From positions 1-64,000 of the forward strand of contig CAZNFW010000009.1 of the NCBI GenBank assembly GCA_964572725.1: a DNA stretch of 64,000 nt. Direction: 5' to 3'. The stretch is from Rosettibacter sp964572725. Lineage in GTDB: Bacteria > Bacteroidota > Ignavibacteria > Ignavibacteriales > Melioribacteraceae. A program made the translations under genes and the position numbers. This document shows, in pieces, positions 16,553 through 25,879 of this stretch (positions are counted from its first letter, which is position 1; each line of letters begins with the position of its first letter). The notes below the pieces were generated by a model that saw only the letters and a program-made list of their open reading frames with translations, made no database searches and was not told the DNA's origin.

Positions 16553-18414
16553 TGAAGAAAAGATTATTACTTTTATTCATTTTTATTTTTTCACTGTTAA
16601 ATGCACAAGGCACCGAATGGATAAAAGAAAATTACACAAAGAAAGAATACAGAATACCTATGCGCGATGGGATTAAACTTTTTACTGCAGTTTACATACC
16701 AAAAGACACTACAAAAAATTATCCTATCTTAATGGTAAGAACTCCTTACAGTGTTTCCCCTTACGGAGAGGATAATTACCCGCAAACTCTTGGACCAAAT
16801 GAAGATTTTGCAAAAGATGGATATATTTTTGTTTATCAAGATGTTCGCGGAAAATTTATGAGCGAAGGTGAATATGTAAATATGCGTCCTTACATCCCGA
16901 ATAAAAAAAGTAATAATGATGTAGATGAATCAACAGATGCTTATGATACAATCGATTGGTTAATCAAAAATATTAAACACAATAATGGGAATGTGGGAAT
17001 CTGGGGAATTTCTTATCCGGGATTTTATGCTGCTATGAGCTTAATTGATTCTCATCCTGCATTAAAAGCTGTATCGCCTCAGGCTCCGATTGCAGATTGG
17101 TTTATTGGCGACGATATGCATCATAATGGTGCTTTGACTTTGTCAATGTCGTTTAACTTTTTCAAAACATTTGACCAGCCCAGAGAAAGTTTAACAACAA
17201 AATGGAAAACAATTGAGCCTTATGATTCTCCTGATATGTATAATTTTTTTCTGAAAATTGGACCTATTAAAAATATAAATGAAAAATTTTTCCATAATAA
17301 ACTTCCTTTCTGGAATTCTATTCTTCAACATGGAACCTATGATGAATTCTGGAAAAGCAGAAATAATCTTCCACACTTCAGAAATGTCAAACCAGCTGTT
17401 CTAATTGTTGGTGGATGGTATGATTCTGAAGATTTGTATGGACCTTTGAACATTTATAAATCTATCGAAGAAAAAAATCCTTTTAACAAATGTCATTTAA
17501 TAATGGGACCTTGGAGTCATGGTGGATGGGCAAGAAGCAATGGTAATTTCTTTGGTGATTTTTCATTTCCAGAAAATACAAGCGAATATTACAACAAAAA
17601 TATTCTAATGCCTTTCTTTAAATATTATCTTAAAAACGAAGGAGAATTAAATTTACTAGAAGTAATAACATATAGAACTGGAATAAATGAATGGAAATTT
17701 TATAACGAGTGGATACCAAAAAATTCTGAAACAAAATTTTTGTATCTAACACCAAAAGGAAAATTAAGTTTTGAAAAACCATCAAACAAAAAAATTCTAT
17801 TTGATGAATTTATTAGTGACCCAAATAAACCTGTTCCATACACATCTAAATTTTATGATTCAAAACAAATGTATTTAAGAACATATATGAGCGAAGACCA
17901 AAGATTTGCAGCTTCAAGACCTGATGTGTTAGTTTATGAATCAGAACCATTGGAAGAAAATGTTACTATTGCTGGTCCAATTTATGCAGATTTATATGTA
18001 TCAACAACCGGAACTGATGCCGATTGGATTGTAAAGATAATTGATGTGTATCCAGACGGTGAAGAAAATCCTGAACCAAATCCAAATAATGTAGAATACG
18101 GCGGTTATCAAAGATTAATTCGATATGAAATTATGAGAGGAAAATTTAGAAACAGCTATGAAAAGCCTGAACCATTTATACCAAATAAAATTACAGAAGT
18201 AAAAATTAAATTAAATGATATTGACCATACATTTCTTAAAGGTCATAAAATAATGGTTCAAATACAAAGCAGCTTTTTCCCGTTCTTTGATCGCAACCCA
18301 CAAAAATTTGTTAATATTTATTCTGCAGATGAAAAAGATTTTCAGAAAGCTATACATAAAGTTTATTTTTCAAAAGATTATCCTTCACACATAAAATTTA
18401 ATATTATAAATTAA
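16552..18414 (+). CDS. Exported CocE/NonD-family hydrolase (X-Pro dipeptidyl-peptidase S15 family)
   Basis: A 620-residue protein with a signal peptide (MKKRLLLLFIFIFSLLNAQG). The S15/CocE fold shows the nucleophile elbow GISYPG (Ser154), the acid in GGWYDSED and the His in GPWSHGGW. The C-terminal jelly-roll domain (from about 430: FAASRPDVLVYESEPLEENVTIAGP) is complete. Members are acyl or X-Pro peptidases and esterases; the exact substrate cannot be read. It overlaps the MurU-like gene by one base, so it is translationally coupled to the sugar-recycling pair. A periplasmic peptidase there could relate to peptide uptake, which is only contextual inference. Confidence 0.85.
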   Translation: MKKRLLLLFIFIFSLLNAQGTEWIKENYTKKEYRIPMRDGIKLFTAVYIPKDTTKNYPILMVRTPYSVSPYGEDNYPQTLGPNEDFAKDGYIFVYQDVRGKFMSEGEYVNMRPYIPNKKSNNDVDESTDAYDTIDWLIKNIKHNNGNVGIWGISYPGFYAAMSLIDSHPALKAVSPQAPIADWFIGDDMHHNGALTLSMSFNFFKTFDQPRESLTTKWKTIEPYDSPDMYNFFLKIGPIKNINEKFFHNKLPFWNSILQHGTYDEFWKSRNNLPHFRNVKPAVLIVGGWYDSEDLYGPLNIYKSIEEKNPFNKCHLIMGPWSHGGWARSNGNFFGDFSFPENTSEYYNKNILMPFFKYYLKNEGELNLLEVITYRTGINEWKFYNEWIPKNSETKFLYLTPKGKLSFEKPSNKKILFDEFISDPNKPVPYTSKFYDSKQMYLRTYMSEDQRFAASRPDVLVYESEPLEENVTIAGPIYADLYVSTTGTDADWIVKIIDVYPDGEENPEPNPNNVEYGGYQRLIRYEIMRGKFRNSYEKPEPFIPNKITEVKIKLNDIDHTFLKGHKIMVQIQSSFFPFFDRNPQKFVNIYSADEKDFQKAIHKVYFSKDYPSHIKFNIIN

Positions 18415-18431
18415 TCTCATCGGAGGTTCTT

Positions 18432-18971
18432 ATGTTGAAAAAAATAGTGTTATTATTTTCATTTATAATTTTATCATTTGCTTCTACGAAAGCACAAACT
18501 ATTGCTATTGGTCCGCAATTAGGATATCACAAATCAGAAGATGCAGAAGGTTCATTGTTAATTGGTACAATGGGAAGAATTTATCTTGCAAATAGCTTGG
18601 CTCTCGAAGCTTCAATTAATTATAGAAGTGAAGATTATGAAAATGGCGCTGTGAAAACCAAAATGTATCCTGTTATGGTTAGTGGATTATTATACTTTTT
18701 CCCTTTACTTTATGGAACTGTAGGTGCAGGTTGGTATAACACAAAAATTGATTATTCAAGTACACTCAATTCATTGGGATTTAAAGATGAAACAAAAAGC
18801 GAATTTGGTTATCATCTTGGAATAGGCGCAGAACTGGGTCTTGGTAATTTAATTTTAACAGGTGATGTTCGATATGTTTTTCTTAATTTGAAATTGGACA
18901 GATTACCCGGAGTAAAAGAATTAAAAAATAATTTTTATGTTATAACAGCTGGTGTTTTATTTGAATTATAA
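18432..18971 (+). CDS. Small outer-membrane beta-barrel protein
   Basis: A 179-residue protein with a signal peptide ending ASTKAQT. Alternating beta-strands typical of an eight-stranded OmpX/OmpW-like barrel follow: IAIGPQLGYHKS, LALEASINYRSEDY, LYGTVGAGWYN, FGYHLGIGAEL. It ends on an aromatic/hydrophobic residue pair (FEL). A Shine-Dalgarno (CGGAGGT) lies 6 bases upstream. It follows the CocE-type gene by 17 bp in the same direction. Specific function is unknown. Confidence 0.75.
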   Translation: MLKKIVLLFSFIILSFASTKAQTIAIGPQLGYHKSEDAEGSLLIGTMGRIYLANSLALEASINYRSEDYENGAVKTKMYPVMVSGLLYFFPLLYGTVGAGWYNTKIDYSSTLNSLGFKDETKSEFGYHLGIGAELGLGNLILTGDVRYVFLNLKLDRLPGVKELKNNFYVITAGVLFEL

Positions 18972-19012
18972 TTTCTTATTTTACTATCAGGAAATACATT
19001 TTAGGAGTAATT

Positions 19013-19510
19013 ATGATTTTTGATCAACTAAAAAATGCTCATCTTTATTTCCCACTTGGAAAAAGAATTCAAACTGCATTTGAATATCTGCAGAATAATG
19101 ACTTAATTTCTCTCGAACCAGGCAAATATGAAATAGACAACGAGAATATTTATGCTGTCGTTCAAAATTATGATACAAAACCAATTACTGCAGGTAAATG
19201 GGAAGCACACAAAAAATATATTGATATTCAATATATTGTTTCTGGCAAAGAAAAGATGGGCTATTCTAATCCTGCAAAAATGATTGTAATTGAAGAATAT
19301 AATTCTGAAAAAGATGTAATGTTTCTAAAAGGTAACGGAAATTTTTTGATTGCAGAAGAAGGTTATTTTGCTTTATTCTTCCCTACTGATGTTCACATGC
19401 CCGGTATAGCAGTAAACTTATCTATACCTGTTAAAAAGGTTGTTGTTAAAGTTAAAGTAGAAACAGAAGAAACATCACAAGAATCAACTAATTTTGAATC
19501 ACAAACCTGA
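19013..19510 (+). CDS. YhcH/YjgK/YiaL family protein (cupin-like)
   Basis: A 165-residue protein matching the YhcH/YjgK/YiaL (DUF386) family: MIFDQLKNAHLYFPLG, then W.AHKKYIDIQYIVSGKEKMGY, and FALFFPTDVHMPGIAV. The conserved His and Glu residues (EAHKKYIDIQ, DVHMP) form a putative metal site. E. coli YhcH lies in the sialic-acid operon, and other members sit in sugar-catabolic operons. Its place at the end of a unit with AmgK/MurU-like genes fits handling of an aminosugar or sialic-acid-like compound, but activity is not firmly established for the family. The C-terminal about 15 residues (ETSQESTNFESQT) are a non-conserved tail. Confidence 0.85.
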   Translation: MIFDQLKNAHLYFPLGKRIQTAFEYLQNNDLISLEPGKYEIDNENIYAVVQNYDTKPITAGKWEAHKKYIDIQYIVSGKEKMGYSNPAKMIVIEEYNSEKDVMFLKGNGNFLIAEEGYFALFFPTDVHMPGIAVNLSIPVKKVVVKVKVETEETSQESTNFESQT

Positions 19511-19521
19511 TTAAATTATTA

Positions 19522-19586
19522 GGGAGTGACTAAAAGTAAAAAAATTATCTTTGAAAATTTGTTAACCTTACTTTTATGTCACTCCC
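19522..19586. terminator. Large inverted repeat between convergent genes, probable bidirectional terminator
   Basis: GGGAGTGACTAAAAGTAA (19522-19539) pairs with TTACTTTTATGTCACTCCC (19568-19586), leaving a single bulge and a loop of 28 bases. It fills almost the whole gap between the plus-strand yhcH stop and the minus-strand ABC ATPase stop, so it can end transcription from both sides. The long loop is unusual for a simple terminator. Confidence 0.6.
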
Positions 19587-19588
19587 AG

Positions 19589-20236
19589 TTACTTATGTTC
19601 ATTATTGTTCTTAAAATCTTCCAGATTTAAAATTTGAGAACATAATTTTAAGTCGTCCGATTCATTTGAAGCAATAACAATTAGATTTTCTTCTCCTTCT
19701 TTCGAAATTATTTCATAAACTTTCTCTTTCCCAAAATTATCAAGATTCGAAGTAGGTTCATCAAGAATAATTAATTTAGGTTTATGCAGCAAAGCAAAAA
19801 TAAATTTCAATCTTTGTTTCATTCCGGATGAATAACCGCGAACTAAATCATTTTTTCTATCAAATAAATTTAATTGCGAAAGAAGAAAATCAGAATAATC
19901 TTTATTGAATTTAATTCCGCGAATTTTTGAAAAATAAATTAAATTCTCTTCTGCTGAAAATTCATCATAAAGAAAAAGATAAGGAGAAACAAATCCAATA
20001 TAATTATGAAGTTCTTCGTTAACTAAAATTTTATCTTTGCATTTATGAGTTACTTTGCCGCGTGTAGGAGAAATTAAGTTGGCAATAATTTTTACAAATG
20101 TTGATTTACCAGAACCATTTGGACCGGCAACACCATAAATATTTTTTGATTTAAAGGAAGCACTGATTCCATTGAAAACAAGTCTTCTTCCAAAATACTT
20201 AACAAGATTTTCTATTTGTAATGAATATTCAGTCAT
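19589..20236 (-). CDS. ABC transporter ATP-binding protein (CcmA-like), no permease nearby
   Basis: The start chosen is ATG 20236 (MTEYSLQIENLVKYFG), overlapping the stop of the upstream gene by 8 bases; an in-frame start at 20272 lies inside that gene. The 215-residue ATPase shows Walker A GPNGSGKST, signature RGYSSGMKQR, Walker B LIILDEPTSNLD and D-loop. The switch His is replaced: the segment reads IVIASNESDD. Size and sequence resemble CcmA, the haem/cytochrome c biogenesis ATPase, but no CcmB-like permease gene is adjacent, so its partner is unknown. It is the last gene of the minus-strand unit that includes bamD. Confidence 0.75.
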   Translation of the reverse strand: MTEYSLQIENLVKYFGRRLVFNGISASFKSKNIYGVAGPNGSGKSTFVKIIANLISPTRGKVTHKCKDKILVNEELHNYIGFVSPYLFLYDEFSAEENLIYFSKIRGIKFNKDYSDFLLSQLNLFDRKNDLVRGYSSGMKQRLKFIFALLHKPKLIILDEPTSNLDNFGKEKVYEIISKEGEENLIVIASNESDDLKLCSQILNLEDFKNNNEHK

Positions 20237-21860
20237 TATAAATAACAAATTTTCCCTTTTTAATATTATCACCAGAGTTTACTACATAAAAATAAACTCC
20301 AGTTGTTAATTTTTTCATTTCATTATCTCGTACATTCCATTTTATAACAGTTTTATCTGATGAATAAATTTTATGTTCACCTGAATAAATTAAATCCATA
20401 TCCACTGAATAAACATACAAATTTGTATAACCAGATTTAGTCCTTTCTGCAGGAAAATAAATATATTCATCGGTAGAATATCTGAATGGTTGTGGAAAAG
20501 CATAGTCAACTTCTTCTGTAATTATTTGTCCATCATTAATTAGTTTGTTATTCAAAACATTTGATTCAGTCAAAAGAAAAGAATAATCACATTCAATTCT
20601 GGAAAAATAATTATCAATAATATGTTTGTAACCTGTTCCACCTTGATTAGCAAGAATATATTTTAATAATAACTTACTGGCAGGATTACTAATGCCCTGA
20701 TTAATATCTGAATTCGAAATTATTGAAACAAAAGTATCTGGAACTGATTTGGAATTGTCAATAAATGCAAGATAATTTGTAGAAACTGGTTCAGATGAAA
20801 TATCTATTGAAGATGAAGGCGGAGTAAAATTAAGAGTCATAGAAGTTTTTATCAAAGGATAATTTTCTGCTTCCTTAAAATATTTATTTGGGATTGCCCT
20901 ATAATTTGTGAAAAAAATCCATTGTCCAAACAAAGCAAATTCATTTTTAAAAGATGAACCATATTCAGCAATAGCATCAGCTATAGCATTAAGTGCTCTT
21001 TCATCGGGCATAAATTCCCAGATTCTTTTAATTATATCAAATCCAAAACGTTCTTTCAAAAAGATATTCCAGATTGCAAGATTATAACCATCATTATAAG
21101 GAAATGCTCTTTGAGGATTTCTAAAAAATGATGGCATATAAGCATAGTAATCATTAATGCTATCAAAAACAAATTCTTCCATTGCTGTAGAAGTAATTTC
21201 ATGATAAAACTGGTCTTCATTTCTATAAACATAATTACCAACCTGAATTGCATGATGAAGTTCATGTGCTACAGAGACTTTTGCTCCATCAATTCCTTTT
21301 GTGTAAGTATCAGAATAATCATTATCAATCACAGTGTAGCTTGTATATTTTTCGTTGCCTATAGGAGTTTCAATTTCAGTGTATCCGTACAAGCCGCCGG
21401 AAAGATTCTGAATATAAATATCATATTTATCATCTCCGCCTGCTCCAAAATCAGCTGGGGGTGGCGGATAATTCAAAATATTTACCTCATAATTATAAGC
21501 GGAATCTGCTGCAAGAGCTAATTCTTTCAAATCATATTTTGGTGAATGGTTGCCTGTCTTATTAAAATGTATTCTAATTTTACCAGAAGGTGTGACAATG
21601 CTTGTATCTGTAGCTGGTCTTGTTGCTAATTGAATTATTTTAATTCTTTCTTTTATTGTGAATTGATTGATATTTAATTTCACTGAATTTACAATTCCAA
21701 AACCGCATTTTGTATGCTGACTATCCGAATTAGCAACTACAAATTTTCTGTCACTTTGTATTCCCTTGATATATAAAAATTCAGAATAAAGAGAATCAAG
21801 GTTTTGTGCAATCAATATATTGACTAATATCAGATTTATTGCAATAAAAAGTTTTTTCAT
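20229..21860 (-). CDS. Secreted putative metalloprotease (MXAN_6640 family) with T9SS-like C terminus
   Basis: A 543-residue exported protein (signal peptide MKKLFIAINLILVNILIAQ). The zinc-site region reads VSVAHELHHAIQVG, with a downstream Glu in TAMEEFVFD and preceding GGLYGYTEIETP, matching the MXAN_6640-type putative metalloproteases. The last about 90 residues (FPQPFRYSTDEYIYF ... GVYFYVVNSGDNIKKGKFVIYND) look like a divergent type A T9SS sorting domain, suggesting secretion to the cell surface. It overlaps its neighbours on both sides (1 base upstream, 8 bases downstream), so it is in one operon with the FG-GAP protein. Substrate unknown. Confidence 0.75.
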   Translation of the reverse strand: MKKLFIAINLILVNILIAQNLDSLYSEFLYIKGIQSDRKFVVANSDSQHTKCGFGIVNSVKLNINQFTIKERIKIIQLATRPATDTSIVTPSGKIRIHFNKTGNHSPKYDLKELALAADSAYNYEVNILNYPPPPADFGAGGDDKYDIYIQNLSGGLYGYTEIETPIGNEKYTSYTVIDNDYSDTYTKGIDGAKVSVAHELHHAIQVGNYVYRNEDQFYHEITSTAMEEFVFDSINDYYAYMPSFFRNPQRAFPYNDGYNLAIWNIFLKERFGFDIIKRIWEFMPDERALNAIADAIAEYGSSFKNEFALFGQWIFFTNYRAIPNKYFKEAENYPLIKTSMTLNFTPPSSSIDISSEPVSTNYLAFIDNSKSVPDTFVSIISNSDINQGISNPASKLLLKYILANQGGTGYKHIIDNYFSRIECDYSFLLTESNVLNNKLINDGQIITEEVDYAFPQPFRYSTDEYIYFPAERTKSGYTNLYVYSVDMDLIYSGEHKIYSSDKTVIKWNVRDNEMKKLTTGVYFYVVNSGDNIKKGKFVIYND

Positions 21861-23950
21861 TATCGAATATTTTTAAACCTAATTAGATTATTTGATGAGT
21901 CTGTATAAACAATCATATCACTATTATTTCTTAACTGAATTGCAATATAACTATTGATGTTTTTGTATTCAAAAACATTATCAATTTTATATGTTAAAAA
22001 GTCTTTAGCAAATGAAATTCTTTTCATTATTCCCTTAATCTTATCATACAACAAAAAATTATTTGTACCATCATCAGATTCGTAAAAATTAAGATAATCT
22101 TTCGAATGCGAAAAATCATTGAGCGTAATTGTTCTAAAATGACCTTTGAAAAAAACCGTTAAATATGTTTTATTGCTGTCGCTGATCAAACCAACAACAG
22201 GTTTTTCAATATTATTTTGACTGTTAAAACTTTGTATTTCTGCAGAGTAATATTGAGATTTATCGAGTACTGTTGCAAAAATATTTACAGGGCTTCCAGC
22301 TTTTTTATCATATAAAGATTTGTTGAGATAGAAAACATTATTAAATCTTGTAAAGAAATAAATTTCTTTATTTACACTATAAGAAAGTGTAGCATCTTCA
22401 ACATTACGAGAAATTTCTTGAAGACCTGATTTGACATACCTGAAATCCCTAAATTCAAAAGATTCAATAAAAAGAATGCCATCTTTTTTTGACAGAGCAA
22501 AAATTATCTGCTGGTTGTTTTGATTGGCACTAATAATTTTCAGTTCTAAAATATTTCCTTGTGCATATAAAATTCTTCTTGAGGTTTCATTTCTTTCAAA
22601 ATTTATTTTTATTATTTCAATTACAGAATTATCAGTTGAATAAAAATAAAATGTTCTGCTTGTTTCGTCTGTTTCTTCAACAAATACTTTTTTATATGAA
22701 TTAGATAGTGGAATTTTATAATATCTTTCAAAATAATTTCCTCTTCCTCCAAGCAGAACATTTAAGCTCAATTCTTCTTCATCCAGAAAAAACAATCCTC
22801 GCATTGTTTGATACATATAACTAAAACTTCCTATAGTTCCTGATTTTGATTGAATGGAAACTGCTAAATCATTATTGAGAGAAATAACTTTGTCAATTAA
22901 ATAAACTTTTCCATATTGGTCTAAAACTACAAGTTTTCTTCCGCCACGGTCTACATACCCTTCAAAATCAATAATACCTTTTCTCTTTAAATAAAGAACA
23001 GGATAATAAAAAATTTCTGTATTCATTGCATAAATAATGTAAAGACTTCCAGAATCTCTGTTGATAAAAGCAATATCGTTATAACCATCCGCATTAAAAT
23101 CAAAGATTATATATTTATCAGGATAAACAGGCGTATTGATAAAAATTTTTCTATTGAAAGAAGAAACAGAATCCCCTTTAAGAATTACGAATTGATTTCC
23201 ATCAACAAACATCAAATCATTAAATCCATCTGAATTCACATCAGCAGCTTTCAACTGTTTAATATCAGTAAAAACATTTAATATTCTGCTTTCCTTAAAA
23301 TCTCCAGCTCTATTATTGTAAAAAAAGATTATGGAATTAGTAAACAAATCAACTGCAGCAATATCATTAAAACCATCATAATCAAGGTCAATAAATGATG
23401 CATAAGAAAAGATTCTGCTGGTATTAATTTTCTTTTCGGTCAAAAATTTTCTTGATTCATTAAAAATTGATAATCCTTCATAAGCACTGCCATAAATTAA
23501 TATTTCAGAATTTCCATCATTATCTATGTCCTGCAAATCAAAATCAGAAGCAAATCCTCCCAATTTCACTTTTGAATTAATGAACATATTTCCAGAAGAA
23601 GAAAAAGAACAAATTCCAAGTAAGCGCTCTTTTCTTGAAAAGAAAACATACTTTTTTGCAGCTCTGGTTTGTGAGCTTTTTAGTTTTAAATCATGTAGAA
23701 AAAAATTAGAAAATCTTTCTGATGGGTTTGAAAATTTTTCTTTAGACCAGAGTTGAACACTATAATTTTTGCTTTGGTTTGAAAATGTAATTAAATCACG
23801 CCATCCATCATTATTTACATCTACAGCAAAAATATTTGTAGCACTGGTTTTTGTAGAAAATTCACGAAATCTGCAAAAACCATTTAAAGGAATTTGAGCA
23901 TAAATATTAAGTGAAATAAATAAAAATAATAAGGCAACTTTACCCTGCAT
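21860..23950 (-). CDS. Exported FG-GAP/VCBS repeat protein
   Basis: I use ATG 23950 (MQGKVALLFLFISLNIYAQIP), which gives a signal peptide and overlaps the thioesterase stop by 11 bases; an in-frame ATG at 24025 lies deep in that gene. The mature protein has at least five calcium-binding-type FG-GAP/VCBS motifs: DVNNDGWRDLITF, DIDNDGNSEILIY, DLDYDGFNDIAAV, DVNSDGFNDLMFV and DFNADGYNDIAFI. These are in the first about 320 residues and suggest a beta-propeller. The second half has propeller-like strands without clear motifs. No T9SS sorting domain is visible at the C terminus. It probably acts outside the inner membrane in binding or assembly; partner unknown. Confidence 0.75.
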   Translation of the reverse strand: MQGKVALLFLFISLNIYAQIPLNGFCRFREFSTKTSATNIFAVDVNNDGWRDLITFSNQSKNYSVQLWSKEKFSNPSERFSNFFLHDLKLKSSQTRAAKKYVFFSRKERLLGICSFSSSGNMFINSKVKLGGFASDFDLQDIDNDGNSEILIYGSAYEGLSIFNESRKFLTEKKINTSRIFSYASFIDLDYDGFNDIAAVDLFTNSIIFFYNNRAGDFKESRILNVFTDIKQLKAADVNSDGFNDLMFVDGNQFVILKGDSVSSFNRKIFINTPVYPDKYIIFDFNADGYNDIAFINRDSGSLYIIYAMNTEIFYYPVLYLKRKGIIDFEGYVDRGGRKLVVLDQYGKVYLIDKVISLNNDLAVSIQSKSGTIGSFSYMYQTMRGLFFLDEEELSLNVLLGGRGNYFERYYKIPLSNSYKKVFVEETDETSRTFYFYSTDNSVIEIIKINFERNETSRRILYAQGNILELKIISANQNNQQIIFALSKKDGILFIESFEFRDFRYVKSGLQEISRNVEDATLSYSVNKEIYFFTRFNNVFYLNKSLYDKKAGSPVNIFATVLDKSQYYSAEIQSFNSQNNIEKPVVGLISDSNKTYLTVFFKGHFRTITLNDFSHSKDYLNFYESDDGTNNFLLYDKIKGIMKRISFAKDFLTYKIDNVFEYKNINSYIAIQLRNNSDMIVYTDSSNNLIRFKNIR

Positions 23951-24416
23951 TAAGTCTCTTTTGTCTTCTTTGCAGTGCTTCTTCAAATCTTCTTTTTTCA
24001 TCTTCAGTTTCTGGAATAATTTCAAAAGTTTCTACTGGTTTACCATTTTCATCAACACTTACAAATGTTAAGAAAGCAGAATTAGTATGAACTCGTGTGC
24101 CCTCTGTGTGCGATTCTGCATAAACTTCTACTTCTACTTCCATTGAAGTTCTAAATGCTCGATTAACTCGTGCAGTTATGGTTACAACATTTCCAACTTT
24201 AATTGGGTGATGAAAATCAATTTTATCTACCGAAGCAGTTACACAAACTCGTTGAGAATGTTTTGATGCCGCAAGTGCTGCACAAATATCAATCCACTGC
24301 ATTAATTGTCCACCAAGCAAATTTCCAAGCTGATTTGTATGATTAGGCAGTACAAGCTCTGTCATTGTAACAATGGATTCTTTTACACTTTTACTTTTTC
24401 TCTGTTGTGAGTTCAT
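23940..24416 (-). CDS. Acyl-CoA thioesterase (hotdog fold, YciA/BACH-like)
   Basis: A 158-residue hotdog-fold protein with the family signature MTELVLPNHTNQLGNLLGGQLMQWIDICAA, in which Asn and Asp form the active site. The second signature follows as KIDFHHPIKVGNVVTITARVNR...SMEVEVEVYAE. Such enzymes hydrolyse medium/long-chain acyl-CoA. The C-terminal tail is highly charged (RRFEEALQRRQKRLNAG). Its start overlaps the bamD 3' end by 26 bases and its stop overlaps the FG-GAP gene. A shorter start at 24365 would remove part of the conserved region, so the longer one is kept. Confidence 0.9.
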   Translation of the reverse strand: MNSQQRKSKSVKESIVTMTELVLPNHTNQLGNLLGGQLMQWIDICAALAASKHSQRVCVTASVDKIDFHHPIKVGNVVTITARVNRAFRTSMEVEVEVYAESHTEGTRVHTNSAFLTFVSVDENGKPVETFEIIPETEDEKRRFEEALQRRQKRLNAG

Positions 24417-25164
24417 TTTGTTTGTTGGTTAATTCTGTTTCTAACTTTCTTATTTCATCAGCATTTACATCATTTGGATATCTGCTTAAAAAAATACTTA
24501 TATCTGCAAGTGCATCATTTATTAATCCCTTTCTAATTTCTACTTTAATTTTATTATACAATGCCATTGGAGCATATTTTGTATCATGATATGTTTCAAA
24601 AACCTGTTGGTAATATTTCATTGCTGCTCTGTCATATTCCATTTTTTCATAAATCATTGCACTTTGAAAATCTTTCTGAGCAAGCTTATCATTTAATTCT
24701 TTTATTTTTCTTTCAGCTTCTTCTACTTTTGGATTTGATGGAAAAATATCAATAAATGCTTGAAATTCTTCAATTGCTTTTTTTGTATAAGATTGGTCAA
24801 GCTGATATGGCGGTGATAATTTATAATAAGATTCAGCCAGCATAAATTGAGCATCAGGCACATAAGGACTTGTAGCATAATTTTGAATCAACTTGCTAAA
24901 TTCATAAGCTGCGAGCAAATATTGTTCTTTTTTGAAATATGTCATACCGAGATAATATTGAGCATCATCATTAATTGTGCTGCCAGTAAATTGCATTAAT
25001 ATATTCTGGAACTCAATTACAGCTTGTTCATAATCTTCTTTGTTATAAAGTTCTAAAGCATACTTAAAATATTCTTCTGCATTAAACTTAGAAGTATCAA
25101 CAGTTCCAGAACATGCTACGATTAAAAAAACTGTAATAGAAATATAAAATATTTTTCTTATCAA
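24391..25164 (-). CDS. bamD: Outer membrane protein assembly factor BamD (TPR lipoprotein)
   Basis: A 257-residue lipoprotein (lipobox FLIVAC in MIRKIFYISITVFLIVACSG) with successive TPR units: YFKYALELYNKEDYEQAVIEFQ, DDAQYYLGMTYFKKEQYLLAAYEF, VPDAQFMLAESYYKL and FQSAMIYEKMEYDRAAMKYYQ. The order and length match BamD/YfiO, the essential lipoprotein partner of BamA in outer-membrane protein insertion. No other bam gene lies in the window. It is the probable first gene of the overlapping unit bamD-thioesterase-FG-GAP-protease-ABC. Confidence 0.88.
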   Translation of the reverse strand: MIRKIFYISITVFLIVACSGTVDTSKFNAEEYFKYALELYNKEDYEQAVIEFQNILMQFTGSTINDDAQYYLGMTYFKKEQYLLAAYEFSKLIQNYATSPYVPDAQFMLAESYYKLSPPYQLDQSYTKKAIEEFQAFIDIFPSNPKVEEAERKIKELNDKLAQKDFQSAMIYEKMEYDRAAMKYYQQVFETYHDTKYAPMALYNKIKVEIRKGLINDALADISIFLSRYPNDVNADEIRKLETELTNKQNELTTEKK

Positions 25165-25236
25165 GATATCTCCGAATTTTAAATTGATTCAACAGTAAAG
25201 ATAATTAAATCATTTATGCTAAAAAAATCAGAAAGA

Positions 25237-25821
25237 TTATTTGCTTCTTACTGTAAAAAATAGAATTACTGTTGATATTAAAACACCAACAATTATTACA
25301 GGTTGAATTAAATTTTTTAATACTGGCAGTTCGGGAATTTTTCCCTGAGTAAATTTCAAGTTACTGTTCTCGAGTGATTCTAAATCATTGTATTTAATTG
25401 TATCTGAATAATTATAATAAAATTTATGCGGCTTTTTTGATTTATTAATAAAAATTGCTGAGCCACTTATAGAAATTTCTCTAATCAGTTCGTCATCACT
25501 AAAAAAATTTATTTGATTAATATTCTTATATCTAACATTAACATCGGTTAATACATAAATTAAATTAAATTCAGAAGACTCTTTCAATAAATTAAATCCA
25601 TTACTTAAAAATGAATTTATAATGTATGGCTTTAATTGTTCGTATGAAGAGGGTAAAATAATATCAAGATTAATTGCATCATCATTTTTATTCAACAAAG
25701 AATCTATACTTTTTACAGAACGATTAATTAATTGATAACATATTTCAAGATTTGTTTGAGAAATCAATACTGAATAATTAATAAAAAAAAATCCTAACAG
25801 CGTCAGATATTTTATTTTCAT
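25237..25821 (-). CDS. Hypothetical exported protein with C-terminal membrane anchor
   Basis: A 194-residue protein I do not recognise. It has a signal-like N terminus (MKIKYLTLLGFFFINYSVLISQ), a soluble 145-residue middle (SVKSIDSLLNKNDD, SSYEQLKPYIINSFLSNGFNLL, LIYVLTDVNVRYK) and a hydrophobic C-terminal helix (about 167-190, LIQPVIIVGVLISTVILFF) ending in RSK. The topology suggests a periplasmic domain anchored by the C-terminal helix. It lies between htpX (58-bp gap) and bamD (72-bp gap) on the same strand, so envelope quality control is the context. Function unknown. Confidence 0.6.
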   Translation of the reverse strand: MKIKYLTLLGFFFINYSVLISQTNLEICYQLINRSVKSIDSLLNKNDDAINLDIILPSSYEQLKPYIINSFLSNGFNLLKESSEFNLIYVLTDVNVRYKNINQINFFSDDELIREISISGSAIFINKSKKPHKFYYNYSDTIKYNDLESLENSNLKFTQGKIPELPVLKNLIQPVIIVGVLISTVILFFTVRSK

Positions 25822-25879
25822 TAAAGTACGATTTAATTATATAAAATAATCAAGATTAATTTATACAAAAAACTTACAT

